Positions 54,325 through 62,951 of a stretch of 64,000 nucleotides of DNA are shown one piece after another. How positions within the stretch are numbered: position 1 is the first letter of the stretch; each line of letters begins with the position of its first letter. Where the stretch lies: assembly GCA_030653175.1 (NCBI GenBank), contig JAURZV010000052.1, positions 1 through 64,000 of the forward strand, given 5' to 3'. Under the pieces are notes generated by a model. That model made no database searches. It worked only from the letters and a program-made list of their open reading frames with translations, and was not told the origin of the DNA. The stretch is from Methylobacter sp. Its GTDB lineage: Bacteria > Pseudomonadota > Gammaproteobacteria > Methylococcales > Methylomonadaceae. Made by a program: the position numbers and the translations under genes.

Positions 54325-55059
54325 ATGCGAAACCAACAGCAGTGGCAACCAAGTAAATTTCGAGACCAAGACGGTGTACTTAAGGCAAGTCGTGACGTTA
54401 AAGAGGTTGCTATTTCGTCTCGACTTGTTGCCGATGCAGTAGCTGAATGTTTTGCACGGTTTATTCCTCAGTATTGCTCTGGATTGTTGCTTGATCTAGG
54501 TTGTGGCAAAGCGCCTTTATACGGTACATATAAAGACTATATCACTGATGTAGTTTGCGTGGATTGGGTCAATAGTTTTCATGATTTATCGTATATAGAC
54601 ATTTCTTGTGATTTATCTAAATCACTGCCATTACCTGATCAACATTTCGATACTATTATACTTTCTGATGTATTGGAGCACATTCCTGAACCTAAAAACC
54701 TTTGGCTGGAAATGGCGAGAGTGATCAAGCCGGGTGGTAAATTGCTCATCAGTGTGCCGTTTTATTACTGGCTACATGAAGAGCCCCATGATTACTACCG
54801 ATATACTGAGCATGCTTTAAAACGATTTGCAACATTATCAGGTTTTGATGTTCTTGTTATGGAGCAATATGGAGGCGCACCTGAAATACTTGCCGACATT
54901 TTAGCTAAAAATATTATTCATTTTCATTGGAGATTAGGGCCTTTATTTGCGGATTACGTTCAACGACTAGCTTCTTGGTATGTGTCACGACGTAAACCGT
55001 TTTACAAAAAGCTGTCTCAATTTCCTTTGGGTTATTTTTTAGTTGTAAAAAAAGTGTAG
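54325..55059 (+). CDS. Class I SAM-dependent methyltransferase
   Basis: A 244-residue protein. Motif I is Leu-Leu-Asp-Leu-Gly-Cys-Gly-Lys-Ala-Pro (about 55-64), then Val-Asp-Trp, Phe-Asp-Thr-Ile-Ile-Leu-Ser-Asp-Val-Leu-Glu-His-Ile-Pro-Glu-Pro and Ile-Lys-Pro-Gly-Gly-Lys-Leu, as in methyltransferase-11 enzymes. His-Glu-Glu-Pro-His-Asp-Tyr-Tyr-Arg-Tyr-Thr after the core is common in EPS-locus members. It probably methylates a sugar hydroxyl or carboxyl. It lies in the same operon, 11 bp after the GT gene. Confidence 0.83.
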   Translation: MRNQQQWQPSKFRDQDGVLKASRDVKEVAISSRLVADAVAECFARFIPQYCSGLLLDLGCGKAPLYGTYKDYITDVVCVDWVNSFHDLSYIDISCDLSKSLPLPDQHFDTIILSDVLEHIPEPKNLWLEMARVIKPGGKLLISVPFYYWLHEEPHDYYRYTEHALKRFATLSGFDVLVMEQYGGAPEILADILAKNIIHFHWRLGPLFADYVQRLASWYVSRRKPFYKKLSQFPLGYFLVVKKV

Positions 55060-55175
55060 TGCCAGGTATTCGCACACAACCATGTGCAGCCAGTAGCTAT
55101 AAGACTCGATATTTTGGTTGTCACTAAGTCAACTCAACCAATTACAAGCCTATTTGTTTCATCTGGAGATTTGCT

Positions 55176-56093
55176 TTGATAACTGTTCTTTTTGCAACCC
55201 ATAACGGCGAAAAAACTTTGCCAATCATGCTTGATGCTTTTTGTCGCTTAGAAATACCTGAAGATGGGTGGGAAATTATTGTTGTTGATAATGCCAGCTC
55301 TGACCAATCAGCCAATATTATTAAAAGTTATTCAGATAAATTGCCGATCAATTATCTCTATGAGCAAAAACCGGGAAAAAATAACGCTCTCAATTTGGGC
55401 TTATCGTATGCTAAAGGTGATTTAATTGTATTCACCGATGATGACATTATTCCTCAACAGGATTGGCTGGTTCAGTTGGTGAAATGCGCGCACAATCATC
55501 TTGATTATTCTGTTTTTGGAGGAGTGATTAAGCCTTACTGGCCCAGAGAGCCGGAAGACTGGATTCTTAATCATGTGCCTTTAGGCGTTACTTATGCGCT
55601 TACTGAAGACGGGCGGGTCGAAGGTGAAATATTCCCTGGTTTGGTTTGGGGCGCCAATATGTCCATCAGAAGAACGGTTTTTGATTCAGGTTATTATTTT
55701 GACGATACTGTTGGCCCGAATGGTAAAAATTATGTGATGGGCAGCGAAACCGAATTTACTATTCGTTTGGGCAAGGCCGGATATAAATCCTGGTTCTGCA
55801 AAAGTGCAGTAGTTCAACATATTATTAGAGATAATCAGCTTGAGCCAGAGTGGATAGTAAATCGTGCTTATCGGTTTGGGCGAAATATGTATAGACAAGA
55901 ATATAAATATTTTGATTCTAAGATACCTTTTTTATTTGGCATTCCACGTTGGATGTTTGCAAAGCTGTTACAGCAATACAACTGTTATGTAATGGCTTTA
56001 GTGCAAGGAGATGTTACAAAAAAGTGGGTTGCTCTTTGGGAAATTCAATTTATAAAAGGGTATTTTTATGAATCAAGAGTTTTTAATAAATAA
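55176..56093 (+). CDS. Family 2 glycosyltransferase
   Basis: A 305-residue GT-A enzyme. It begins Ile-Thr-Val-Leu-Phe-Ala-Thr-His-Asn-Gly, followed by Val-Val-Asp-Asn-Ala-Ser-Ser-Asp and the metal-binding Phe-Thr-Asp-Asp-Asp-Ile (about 89-94). The acceptor region has Gly-Ala-Asn-Met-Ser-Ile-Arg and Gly-Ser-Glu-Thr-Glu-Phe. The start is TTG, supported by GGAG nine bases upstream. It is probably a single-addition transferase of the EPS repeat unit. Confidence 0.84.
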   Translation: MITVLFATHNGEKTLPIMLDAFCRLEIPEDGWEIIVVDNASSDQSANIIKSYSDKLPINYLYEQKPGKNNALNLGLSYAKGDLIVFTDDDIIPQQDWLVQLVKCAHNHLDYSVFGGVIKPYWPREPEDWILNHVPLGVTYALTEDGRVEGEIFPGLVWGANMSIRRTVFDSGYYFDDTVGPNGKNYVMGSETEFTIRLGKAGYKSWFCKSAVVQHIIRDNQLEPEWIVNRAYRFGRNMYRQEYKYFDSKIPFLFGIPRWMFAKLLQQYNCYVMALVQGDVTKKWVALWEIQFIKGYFYESRVFNK

Positions 56094-56114
56094 AGTCAAG
56101 AGATAACCTGCATC

Positions 56115-57269
56115 GTGAAAAGAATTATTTTAACAAGTTTATCCGGTCAACTAGGAGGCTTGGAATTGCGTTTGAGTGATGAAGCCCGTTTTTTAACGAA
56201 AACGGGCTATACAGCAGAGTTAGCTTTAAACCCTTTTCCAGAAATATATCCTTGGGTCGATAGTTTGCGGCAAGAAGGTATTTTATTCAGCTTTTTTGAT
56301 CCCCCTTCTTTTTTTGAACAATGGCAATGGCATCGTTTTAATAAATTCCGTGCGGATTGGTTTTATAAGCGCTATTTTAAACAAGCTAAGGCTGATTTAG
56401 TTCATGTTGCGATAGCCTGGACAGAAACAGGTGGAACTCGGCTTTGGCTGGCTCATCGCTGCGGTCTGCCAACGGTTATTAGCGTGCATAATGCTTTTCC
56501 CTACCATGAATTTACACTTTGGCACGAAGCCATTCTTTTTGAAGCGTTCCAGTCGGTTAAGGGGATTTATGCCGTTTCGGATTCTGCGCTAGAACACTTT
56601 TTAAAAATATTCAACAAATTCATTTTACCTAATACTTTGTTAAAAGTTATTTATAACCCTGTCGATATCGAACGCTTAATTCCTTCTGAAACTATCAGAA
56701 ATAGTGCTCGTGAGAAATTTGGCATTGAGGAAAGTACTTTACTCTTAGGCGTAATCGGACGTTTGGATAATCAAAAACAACCGGAATTACTCATTAAAGT
56801 TTTTGCTACCTTAAAAAATCGATTTCCATATTTGAAATTAGCATTTATTGGGCAAGGTAAGCTTGAAAAGCAGTGTCGGCAGCAAGTTGCTGAGTTAGAG
56901 CTGAACGATGCGGTTTTGTTTTTAGGATTTCAAAAAGATATTGCTCAAATATTACCAATGCTGGATATTCATGTTTTATTAAGTCAGCGTGAAGGTTTTG
57001 GTATTGCCACGGCCGAAGCAATGGCTTGTGGTGTACCGGTAGTAGCAACCGATGTTTCAGGCTCGCGTGATATTTTAAGTCATAGTAAAGCCGGTATTTT
57101 GGTGCCTAAGGATGATTTTGACGCAATTGTTAGTCGGTTATCTACTTTAATTATTGACGTTGAAGCGCGCAAGGTTATGGCTGAAGCCGGCCCTGGCGAA
57201 GTCCGTCAACGTTTTGCGAAAGAACTGATTGAGCAGCAGCTTAAAGATTTCTATCAAGCGGTACTATGA
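56115..57269 (+). CDS. GT4-family glycosyltransferase
   Basis: A 384-residue GT-B enzyme starting at GTG. The N-terminal Leu-Ser-Gly-Gln-Leu-Gly-Gly-Leu-Glu-Leu-Arg is the usual Gly-rich loop. The donor domain has Ile-Gly-Arg-Leu-Asp-Asn-Gln-Lys-Gln-Pro-Glu and Glu-Gly-Phe-Gly-Ile-Ala-Thr-Ala-Glu-Ala-Met-Ala-Cys-Gly, the retaining GT4 signature. It overlaps the next gene by four bases (ATGA), so the two are translationally coupled. Confidence 0.85.
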   Translation: MKRIILTSLSGQLGGLELRLSDEARFLTKTGYTAELALNPFPEIYPWVDSLRQEGILFSFFDPPSFFEQWQWHRFNKFRADWFYKRYFKQAKADLVHVAIAWTETGGTRLWLAHRCGLPTVISVHNAFPYHEFTLWHEAILFEAFQSVKGIYAVSDSALEHFLKIFNKFILPNTLLKVIYNPVDIERLIPSETIRNSAREKFGIEESTLLLGVIGRLDNQKQPELLIKVFATLKNRFPYLKLAFIGQGKLEKQCRQQVAELELNDAVLFLGFQKDIAQILPMLDIHVLLSQREGFGIATAEAMACGVPVVATDVSGSRDILSHSKAGILVPKDDFDAIVSRLSTLIIDVEARKVMAEAGPGEVRQRFAKELIEQQLKDFYQAVL

Positions 57270-58315
57270 CTATGCGCATCGCCATTTTATCTTACCCCAT
57301 GCTGTTTCAACGCCAAGGCGGGTTGCAAATTCAAATCAAGGAAACTATCGCGGCGCTTAATCAGCTGGATAATATCCAAGCTGAGTTAATTAATCCACTT
57401 CAAGACCAGCTAGACGATTACGACCTTGTGCATGTGTTTTCGGCAATTAACGGTAATTATCGTATTGTGGAGGCAGCTAAGGATGTCGGTAAACCTGTGG
57501 TGATATCGCCGTTGGTTCGGCCTGACTGGACACGTTTCACAGGGATGCGCGAACGGTTTTTAGATCGATTGGTGGGTAAATTGACCGGCTGGCATATACA
57601 AACCACTTATCGAGAAATTGATTACTGTTTGCATGCCAGTGACGGGATTGTCGCATTGGGTGAGATTGAGAAAAATTCGATAACAGAAGCGTTCACAATC
57701 GCGCCGGAAAAAGTCAGCGTGGTCCCTAATGGTATTCCGCGGCGTTTTTTCGAAGCAACACCAGACCTGTTTACTGAGAAATACAGCATTGCACCGGGTT
57801 TTATATTATGTGTGGCGGCAATTAATCGCCATAAAAATCAATTGGCTTTAGCTGAGGCTTTAAAAGATACCGGACTGAAGATGGTATTGATTGGATCCTG
57901 TTTAGAGTCTTCAAAAGACTATTTGGCGCGGTTATTGGCTTATCCGCATGTGGATTATTTGGGTTCATTGGCTTATGACGATCCGTTGTTGGCGTCAGCC
58001 TATGCGGCAGCAGGTGTGTTTTGTTTGCCCAGCTTGAGCGAAGTGATGCCGTTGAGTGTTCTGGAAGCCTTGGCTGCCGGCACGGCGACGGTAATGACGA
58101 AAAATCATTGTATGGATGTCAGCATGATGCAAAGCATCGTGCGCGAGATTGATCCGAATGATCAAGCGGCTATTCGACAAGGTATTTATAGTATCTTGGT
58201 CAATCCAATTGCACCTGAAATATGCCGCGCTAGCGTTGTGGCGTTAAGCTGGGATAGCGTAGCGTCAGATTTGGCGGCTATTTATGGACAGGTATTTTCC
58301 AAACGCCCAACTTGA
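57266..58315 (+). CDS. GT4-like glycosyltransferase
   Basis: A 349-residue GT-B protein with N-terminal Gln-Gly-Gly-Leu-Gln-Ile-Gln-Ile-Lys-Glu-Thr and donor-domain Asn-Arg-His-Lys-Asn-Gln-Leu-Ala-Leu-Ala. The usual first Glu of the GT4 motif appears as Ser-Glu-Val-Met-Pro-Leu-Ser-Val-Leu-Glu-Ala-Leu-Ala-Ala-Gly. It is somewhat shorter than its neighbours. Its last 38 bases overlap the convergent TPR gene on the other strand. Confidence 0.8.
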   Translation: MTMRIAILSYPMLFQRQGGLQIQIKETIAALNQLDNIQAELINPLQDQLDDYDLVHVFSAINGNYRIVEAAKDVGKPVVISPLVRPDWTRFTGMRERFLDRLVGKLTGWHIQTTYREIDYCLHASDGIVALGEIEKNSITEAFTIAPEKVSVVPNGIPRRFFEATPDLFTEKYSIAPGFILCVAAINRHKNQLALAEALKDTGLKMVLIGSCLESSKDYLARLLAYPHVDYLGSLAYDDPLLASAYAAAGVFCLPSLSEVMPLSVLEALAAGTATVMTKNHCMDVSMMQSIVREIDPNDQAAIRQGIYSILVNPIAPEICRASVVALSWDSVASDLAAIYGQVFSKRPT

Positions 58316-58946
58316 TCAATTTGTTTTTCAAGCCTTCCGGCGGTTTTCCATGAGCATAAACCTTTTGGGCATATTCCAGGGCTTTATCGTATTGTTTTAA
58401 ATTGATTAAAAGCAGGCTATAGGAATATTGGATTTTGGCACTATCTGGGCTAATATCCAGTGCTTTTTGGTAATAATCAGCTGCTTTTTCGAGTTGGCCG
58501 ATTTCTTTCAGGTAATAAGCATATAATGAGATGCTCCCGGAATCCATCGGGCTGAAATGGATTGCGCGTTGTAGATAGCATTCTGGAGAAGTTAAAAGTG
58601 GTCTAGGGTCATGTAAGCTTTTCTTGTTTAGTTTGGACTGATAACGAATCATGCTCAGTAAGGCTTTGTGATGATTTGGTACCGCCCGTAAAGTATAATC
58701 GAGATCTCCGGTTATGTAGCTTTCTTGTCCTTTAATATGATTTTCAACTTGAGGGGTAAAGTGGTGATGTTCAACAATTGGAATTTTGGGTCGTTCCCTC
58801 AGTTTGGTATAGTCCCATGGGCCATAACCTTGGCCTTCTCCATTGCAAGGCAGACCTTTTAGATCATTGCCAACCCACGGCGCTTTTTCTGCATAAACAT
58901 GAGTTGAAAATAATAATAGAATTAATGTCAGCGGTTTTTTCATCAA
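58278..58946 (-). CDS. Periplasmic TPR-repeat protein
   Basis: A 222-residue protein with a signal peptide (1-19, ending Val-Tyr-Ala) and at least two TPR units in the C-terminal half (Glu-Lys-Ala-Ala-Asp-Tyr-Tyr-Gln-Lys-Ala-Leu-Asp-Ile-Ser-Pro and Gln-Tyr-Asp-Lys-Ala-Leu-Glu-Tyr-Ala). The N-terminal part has Cys-Asn-Gly-Glu-Gly-Gln-Gly-Tyr-Gly-Pro-Trp-Asp-Tyr, a motif I recall from small TPR proteins of EPS loci. It is the only minus-strand gene in the EPS locus. AAGGA lies about eleven bases before ATG. Its role is unknown; scaffold for surface assembly is inference. Confidence 0.78.
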   Translation of the reverse strand: MMKKPLTLILLLFSTHVYAEKAPWVGNDLKGLPCNGEGQGYGPWDYTKLRERPKIPIVEHHHFTPQVENHIKGQESYITGDLDYTLRAVPNHHKALLSMIRYQSKLNKKSLHDPRPLLTSPECYLQRAIHFSPMDSGSISLYAYYLKEIGQLEKAADYYQKALDISPDSAKIQYSYSLLLINLKQYDKALEYAQKVYAHGKPPEGLKNKLIKLGVWKIPVHK

Positions 58947-58982
58947 CTTTATTCCTTTTTAGGATGATCAGGATTTAATATT

Positions 58983-60059
58983 ATGGCAATTGTAAAGTCA
59001 AGCGTTGATAATTTACCGCTTGCAGTGGTTAATAAGCTGGACGACTCTGATAAAGGTTTTTTTTATTCGTTCAAATGGTTTGTAAATTTTATTGAAACTG
59101 TTACCAAACCCATGAACGAAGAGGTCTGTTTCTTTTATGACGATGACATCGAATCGCCGGTTATTTTGCCGGTGATGTTCAAGGTCGAGCATTCGTTAAG
59201 AGTAGTTAAAAGCTTAACTAATTATTATTCGCCGATTTATTCTATATTGTACAATGAAGCGAACCATGATAAACAGCATACAGCTGCTTTTTTCACAGGT
59301 TTAAAAAAGCAATTGCCTGCATGGGATATGATGGAATTACGTCCGTTTGCTTTTGAAGAGAGTGATTTTTTATTAGAACAACTCAAACTTGCAGGCATGC
59401 CCGCAGTGAGCTTTTTTTGTTTTGGTAATTGGTATCTGGACGTTAATGGACGATCGTTTAAGGAGTATTTTGCAAGTCTTTCTTCGCAACTGAAAAATAC
59501 TGTTTCGCGCAAGACCAAAAAATTTGGGCAACTTGATGGCTCGCGCGTTGAAATTATTACCTCTGAGCAAGATTTGGCAGAAGGTATGGCTGCTTATCAG
59601 CAGGTTTATCAGTCCAGCTGGAAAGTTGAAGAACCCTTTCCTGAATTTATGCCGGGATTGATGAAGTTGGCGGTATCTGTTGATGGTTTGCGCTTGGGTG
59701 TTGCATATCTGGGAGATAAACCAATAGCCGCACAGGTTTGGATCGTAGCTGATAAAACAGCCTATATTTTCAAACTGGCTTACGATGAAGAGTATAAACA
59801 ACATTCGGCCGGTACTATCTTAACCACAAAATTGATGGAATATGTGATTGATGTCGATAAAGTCGAGGTGGTTGATTATTTGTGCGGGGACGATGCCTAT
59901 AAAAAGGACTGGATGTCCCGCAGGCGTGAACGCTGGGGAGTTTTGGTGTTTAATACATCGACAGTAAGGGGATGTATTAAATATGCTAAAGAAATGTCAA
60001 AGTTTTACATGAAGCGTTTGCTGGATGTTTTAGTTAAAGCTTCCACAGACAAAAGTTGA
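58983..60059 (+). CDS. GNAT/FemAB-fold acyltransferase-like protein
   Basis: A 358-residue protein with an N-terminal GNAT-like half and a C-terminal Acetyltransf_6/BioF2-type half: Lys-Asn-Thr-Val-Ser-Arg-Lys-Thr-Lys-Lys near 175, Gln-Ser-Ser-Trp-Lys-Val-Glu-Glu-Pro near 215, and Lys-Leu-Ala-Tyr-Asp-Glu-Glu-Tyr-Lys-Gln-His-Ser-Ala-Gly-Thr near 265 (the acyl-donor loop). The gene lies 18 bp before an acyl carrier protein gene, so acyl-ACP is the natural donor to consider; this is inference. Confidence 0.72.
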   Translation: MAIVKSSVDNLPLAVVNKLDDSDKGFFYSFKWFVNFIETVTKPMNEEVCFFYDDDIESPVILPVMFKVEHSLRVVKSLTNYYSPIYSILYNEANHDKQHTAAFFTGLKKQLPAWDMMELRPFAFEESDFLLEQLKLAGMPAVSFFCFGNWYLDVNGRSFKEYFASLSSQLKNTVSRKTKKFGQLDGSRVEIITSEQDLAEGMAAYQQVYQSSWKVEEPFPEFMPGLMKLAVSVDGLRLGVAYLGDKPIAAQVWIVADKTAYIFKLAYDEEYKQHSAGTILTTKLMEYVIDVDKVEVVDYLCGDDAYKKDWMSRRRERWGVLVFNTSTVRGCIKYAKEMSKFYMKRLLDVLVKASTDKS

Positions 60060-60077
60060 GTTAAGCGAAGGATAAAA

Positions 60078-60326
60078 ATGTCAGTTATTAAACAGGTACA
60101 AGAAATATTGAGTTCAGTTTTACAGCTTCGAAATGGTGGCGATTATTTGGCGAAGGATACCCCTTTACTTGGTGCCATTCCTGAATTCGATTCGATGGCC
60201 GTAGTTTCAATCATCACTGCACTGGAAGATCGCTTCAGTTTTGTCGTCGACGACGATGAAATCGATGCCGCAGTGTTCGAAACTTTCGGCTCGCTACTTG
60301 CGTTTGTCGAGCAAAAACTGGTGTAA
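60078..60326 (+). CDS. Acyl carrier protein (EPS locus)
   Basis: An 82-residue acidic ACP. The phosphopantetheine site is Glu-Phe-Asp-Ser-Met-Ala (Ser39), within a four-helix pattern with Leu-Glu-Asp-Arg-Phe after the site. The likely start is ATG, with GAAGG eight bases upstream. Dedicated ACPs sit next to exosortase-associated hydrolases in XrtA loci, usually with an acyl-CoA ligase. Here it lies between an acyltransferase-like gene and hydrolase genes, suggesting acyl decoration of the glycan or another small product. Confidence 0.88.
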   Translation: MSVIKQVQEILSSVLQLRNGGDYLAKDTPLLGAIPEFDSMAVVSIITALEDRFSFVVDDDEIDAAVFETFGSLLAFVEQKLV

Positions 60327-60339
60327 AATTTACATTCTT

Positions 60340-61158
60340 ATGAAGCCGTTATTCATTCCTACTCAGACGGGACCATTGTTCTCTATTTTTTATTCACCTG
60401 TTAATAAAGCTGTTAGCCGGGCGATCATCCATATTCCCGCTTTTGCAGAAGAGATGAACAAATCACGGCGCATGGTGGCAATACAGGCACAGGCGTTTTC
60501 CAATCGAGGCTACGCTGTGCTGGTTTTGGATTTGTTCGGTACTGGCGACAGTGCCGGCGATTTTGGCGAAGCGACTTGGCAAATCTGGCTGCAAAATATC
60601 GACACCGCAATTGACTGGTTAAAACAGCATGGTGCGCAATCGATTGATTTATGGGGTCTTAGAATCGGCGCATTACTGGCGATGGATTTTGCTAGTCACA
60701 GTCGGCATCGCATTCAACGCCTGATTGCATGCCAGCCGGTTTTAAATGGCGATACCTTCATCACGCAATTTTTACGCTTGCGTGTTGCGGCGGCGATGAT
60801 GGATAACAATTCACCACCGGAAAAAACTTCCGACCTGAAACGGCAATTACTCGAAGGGCAAGCTATCGAAGTCGCCGGGTATTTGTTGAATCCCGATTTA
60901 ATTAATCCGTTAATGGCAATACGCGCGGAGCAATTTAATTGGCAATATGTTAAAGAAATAGCGATTTTTGAAGTGGTGTCCAGCGAGGACAGTCCGGTTG
61001 CCATAGGCAATACCCAATTGCTTGCCATCCTTCAAAAGAAAAACATCAATGCCTCGCTGACAAAAGTGGTCGGCAATGCGTTTTGGGTCAGTCAAGAGAT
61101 CAGCGAGGCAGCTGATTTGATCAAAGTAACCAGCGAAAAAGTTGAACAATGGCTGTAA
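60340..61158 (+). CDS. Exosortase A-associated hydrolase 2 (alpha/beta hydrolase)
   Basis: An alpha/beta hydrolase of about 272 residues. It begins Met-Lys-Pro-Leu-Phe-Ile-Pro-Thr-Gln-Thr-Gly and carries Phe-Ala-Glu-Glu-Met-Asn-Lys-Ser-Arg-Arg-Met, Leu-Asp-Leu-Phe-Gly-Thr-Gly-Asp-Ser-Ala-Gly-Asp-Phe-Gly and Leu-Trp-Gly-Leu-Arg-Ile-Gly-Ala-Leu-Leu-Ala, the signatures of the hydrolase 2 family. The position of the usual nucleophile Ser appears as Arg in Gly-Leu-Arg-Ile-Gly, a known feature of this group, so catalysis may differ. I use ATG 60340, just after the ACP stop, because the longer frame overlaps the ACP gene. Confidence 0.8.
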   Translation: MKPLFIPTQTGPLFSIFYSPVNKAVSRAIIHIPAFAEEMNKSRRMVAIQAQAFSNRGYAVLVLDLFGTGDSAGDFGEATWQIWLQNIDTAIDWLKQHGAQSIDLWGLRIGALLAMDFASHSRHRIQRLIACQPVLNGDTFITQFLRLRVAAAMMDNNSPPEKTSDLKRQLLEGQAIEVAGYLLNPDLINPLMAIRAEQFNWQYVKEIAIFEVVSSEDSPVAIGNTQLLAILQKKNINASLTKVVGNAFWVSQEISEAADLIKVTSEKVEQWL

Positions 61159-61206
61159 ATATTGCAATAAAGCACGAGAGTAGCATGCCAACGCTAATTA
61201 TTACTA

Positions 61207-62103
61207 ATGCACGATAAAAAAAACATACAAGAAATTCCGGTTATTTTTGAATGCCAGGGACAGCAGTTGATCGGTATCATTCATCAAACCGATGTAACGG
61301 CAACCGTCGGCGTGCTAGTGATCGTTGGTGGTCCGCAATACCGGGCCGGCAGTCACCGCCAGTTTGTATTGCTGGCCCGTCATCTGGCCGCTCAAAACAT
61401 CCCGGCAATGCGTTTCGATGTGCGCGGCATGGGCGATTCGGAGGGCCATCCGCGCAGTTTCCAACAGATTGACGACGATATACGAGCGGCTATCGATTAC
61501 TTTCTGGAATCCTGTCCGGCACTAAACCATGTGGTGCTTTGGGGTTTATGTGATGGCGCTTCTGCCGCCTTATTTTATGGTTATCGAGACAGACGGGTTA
61601 AAGGTCTGGTGCTGTTAAACCCGTGGGTATTCACCGAACAAGGTGCTGCCAAGACTTATCTTAAGCATTATTATCTGCAACGTTTATTTAGTAAGGATTT
61701 ATGGCGCAAGGTGTTTTCGTTCAAATTCGATTACACCAATTCGGCGGCTTCATTATTGAACATGTTGAAACAGGCTGTAGGCCACAAAGCGCCACAAACA
61801 TCAGCGACAAGCGCCAGAGTCGATGAAAATATGGTCTTACATATACGGATGCGGGAATGCCTGAGGCAATTTTCTCATCCGGTATTATTGATCTTGAGCG
61901 GCCGAGACTTAACGGCCGACGAATTCAAAGAAATGGTTAAAGGCGATCCAGAATGGCAGTCTTTGTTAAGCGAATCGCGCGTTACTCGCCGCGATTTTGC
62001 CGAAACCGACCACACTTTTTCTTCGGCGGCCTGGAGAGAACAGGTGGTATGCTGGACAAGAGAATGGATCAATACTTTAAATTGCAAGAGCCACTTATCT
62101 TGA
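61207..62103 (+). CDS. Exosortase A-associated hydrolase 1 (alpha/beta hydrolase)
   Basis: A 298-residue alpha/beta hydrolase. Val-Gly-Gly-Pro-Gln-Tyr-Arg-Ala-Gly-Ser-His-Arg-Gln-Phe-Val-Leu-Leu-Ala-Arg near residue 40, Asp-Val-Arg-Gly-Met-Gly-Asp-Ser-Glu-Gly and Leu-Trp-Gly-Leu-Cys-Asp-Gly-Ala-Ser-Ala-Ala match hydrolase 1 of exosortase loci. Cys replaces the usual Ser nucleophile in the elbow (Gly-Leu-Cys-Asp-Gly). The Asp and His of a triad are plausible near residues 240 and 270. Such pairs of hydrolases are partners of the ACP; substrates are unknown. Confidence 0.84.
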   Translation: MHDKKNIQEIPVIFECQGQQLIGIIHQTDVTATVGVLVIVGGPQYRAGSHRQFVLLARHLAAQNIPAMRFDVRGMGDSEGHPRSFQQIDDDIRAAIDYFLESCPALNHVVLWGLCDGASAALFYGYRDRRVKGLVLLNPWVFTEQGAAKTYLKHYYLQRLFSKDLWRKVFSFKFDYTNSAASLLNMLKQAVGHKAPQTSATSARVDENMVLHIRMRECLRQFSHPVLLILSGRDLTADEFKEMVKGDPEWQSLLSESRVTRRDFAETDHTFSSAAWREQVVCWTREWINTLNCKSHLS

Positions 62104-62245
62104 TCAAACACTCAAAGCCATGCATGCAAAATTTTTATAACAACTGTGTACGTTTGACTGCAATTCAGACTTTTAGACATAATGTCTGATTTTCCGACGA
62201 TTCACAAGTCTCCAATATCCATATCCAATATTGAGAAATCAAGTC

Positions 62246-62941
62246 ATGCAGAAAGCAGAATTCGATAAGTTCGCCGATGAATATTACGTCCTACATCAGA
62301 AAAACATCCGGCACTCTGGCGAATCTCCTGAATTCTTTGCCGAATATAAGATCAGGGATATTTTCGAACTCCTGATGAATCAAGCGCAAAATCCACGGCG
62401 TATACTGGATTTTGGCGCAGGCATTGGTACCTCAGTACCCCATTTTCTGAGATTTTTTCCCGATGCCTCCTTGACCTGTCTGGATGTTTCAGAAAAAAGT
62501 CTGGAAGTTGGTCGATCTCGTTTTACAGGGCTCGCCGATTTCCAATCTTTTGATGGGATGCGCATTCCTAGTCCTGACAACACCTTCGATCTAATTTTCG
62601 CGGCCTGTGTATTTCATCACATTCCACATTCTGCCCACTCTGGTCTCTTGCAGGAGTGGCTCCGAGTTATAAAGCCTGGCGGAACGGCAGTTATTTTTGA
62701 ACATAATCCACTGAATCCCCTTACCGTACATGCGGTGAACACCTGTCCTTTCGATGAAAATGCCAAATTGATTCGGGGAACGTTGCTCCGGAAAGAAATG
62801 CAAAAAGCAGGATTTCAGAGTGTTGGCTTGCGTTACAGGCTATTCGTACCAGGGGCGCTCCGGTGGCTACGACCTTTAGAACGATGGTTGCATAGGTGCC
62901 CCTTGGGGGCTCAATATTTTGTACACGCAACTAAACAGTAG
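62246..62941 (+). CDS. Class I SAM-dependent methyltransferase
   Basis: A protein of about 231 residues. Motif I is Ile-Leu-Asp-Phe-Gly-Ala-Gly-Ile-Gly-Thr-Ser (about 52-62), then Leu-Asp-Val-Ser, Phe-Asp-Leu-Ile-Phe-Ala-Ala-Cys-Val-Phe-His-His-Ile-Pro and Val-Ile-Lys-Pro-Gly-Gly. The first residues Glu-Phe-Asp-Lys-Phe-Ala-Asp-Glu-Tyr are usual in this family. I use ATG 62246 over the TTG at 62231. The G+C is higher than in the genes around 44-57 kb. It is in the same orientation as the GtrA-fusion gene, 10 bp upstream of it. Confidence 0.8.
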   Translation: MQKAEFDKFADEYYVLHQKNIRHSGESPEFFAEYKIRDIFELLMNQAQNPRRILDFGAGIGTSVPHFLRFFPDASLTCLDVSEKSLEVGRSRFTGLADFQSFDGMRIPSPDNTFDLIFAACVFHHIPHSAHSGLLQEWLRVIKPGGTAVIFEHNPLNPLTVHAVNTCPFDENAKLIRGTLLRKEMQKAGFQSVGLRYRLFVPGALRWLRPLERWLHRCPLGAQYFVHATKQ

Positions 62942-62951
62942 GCGAGTTGAT

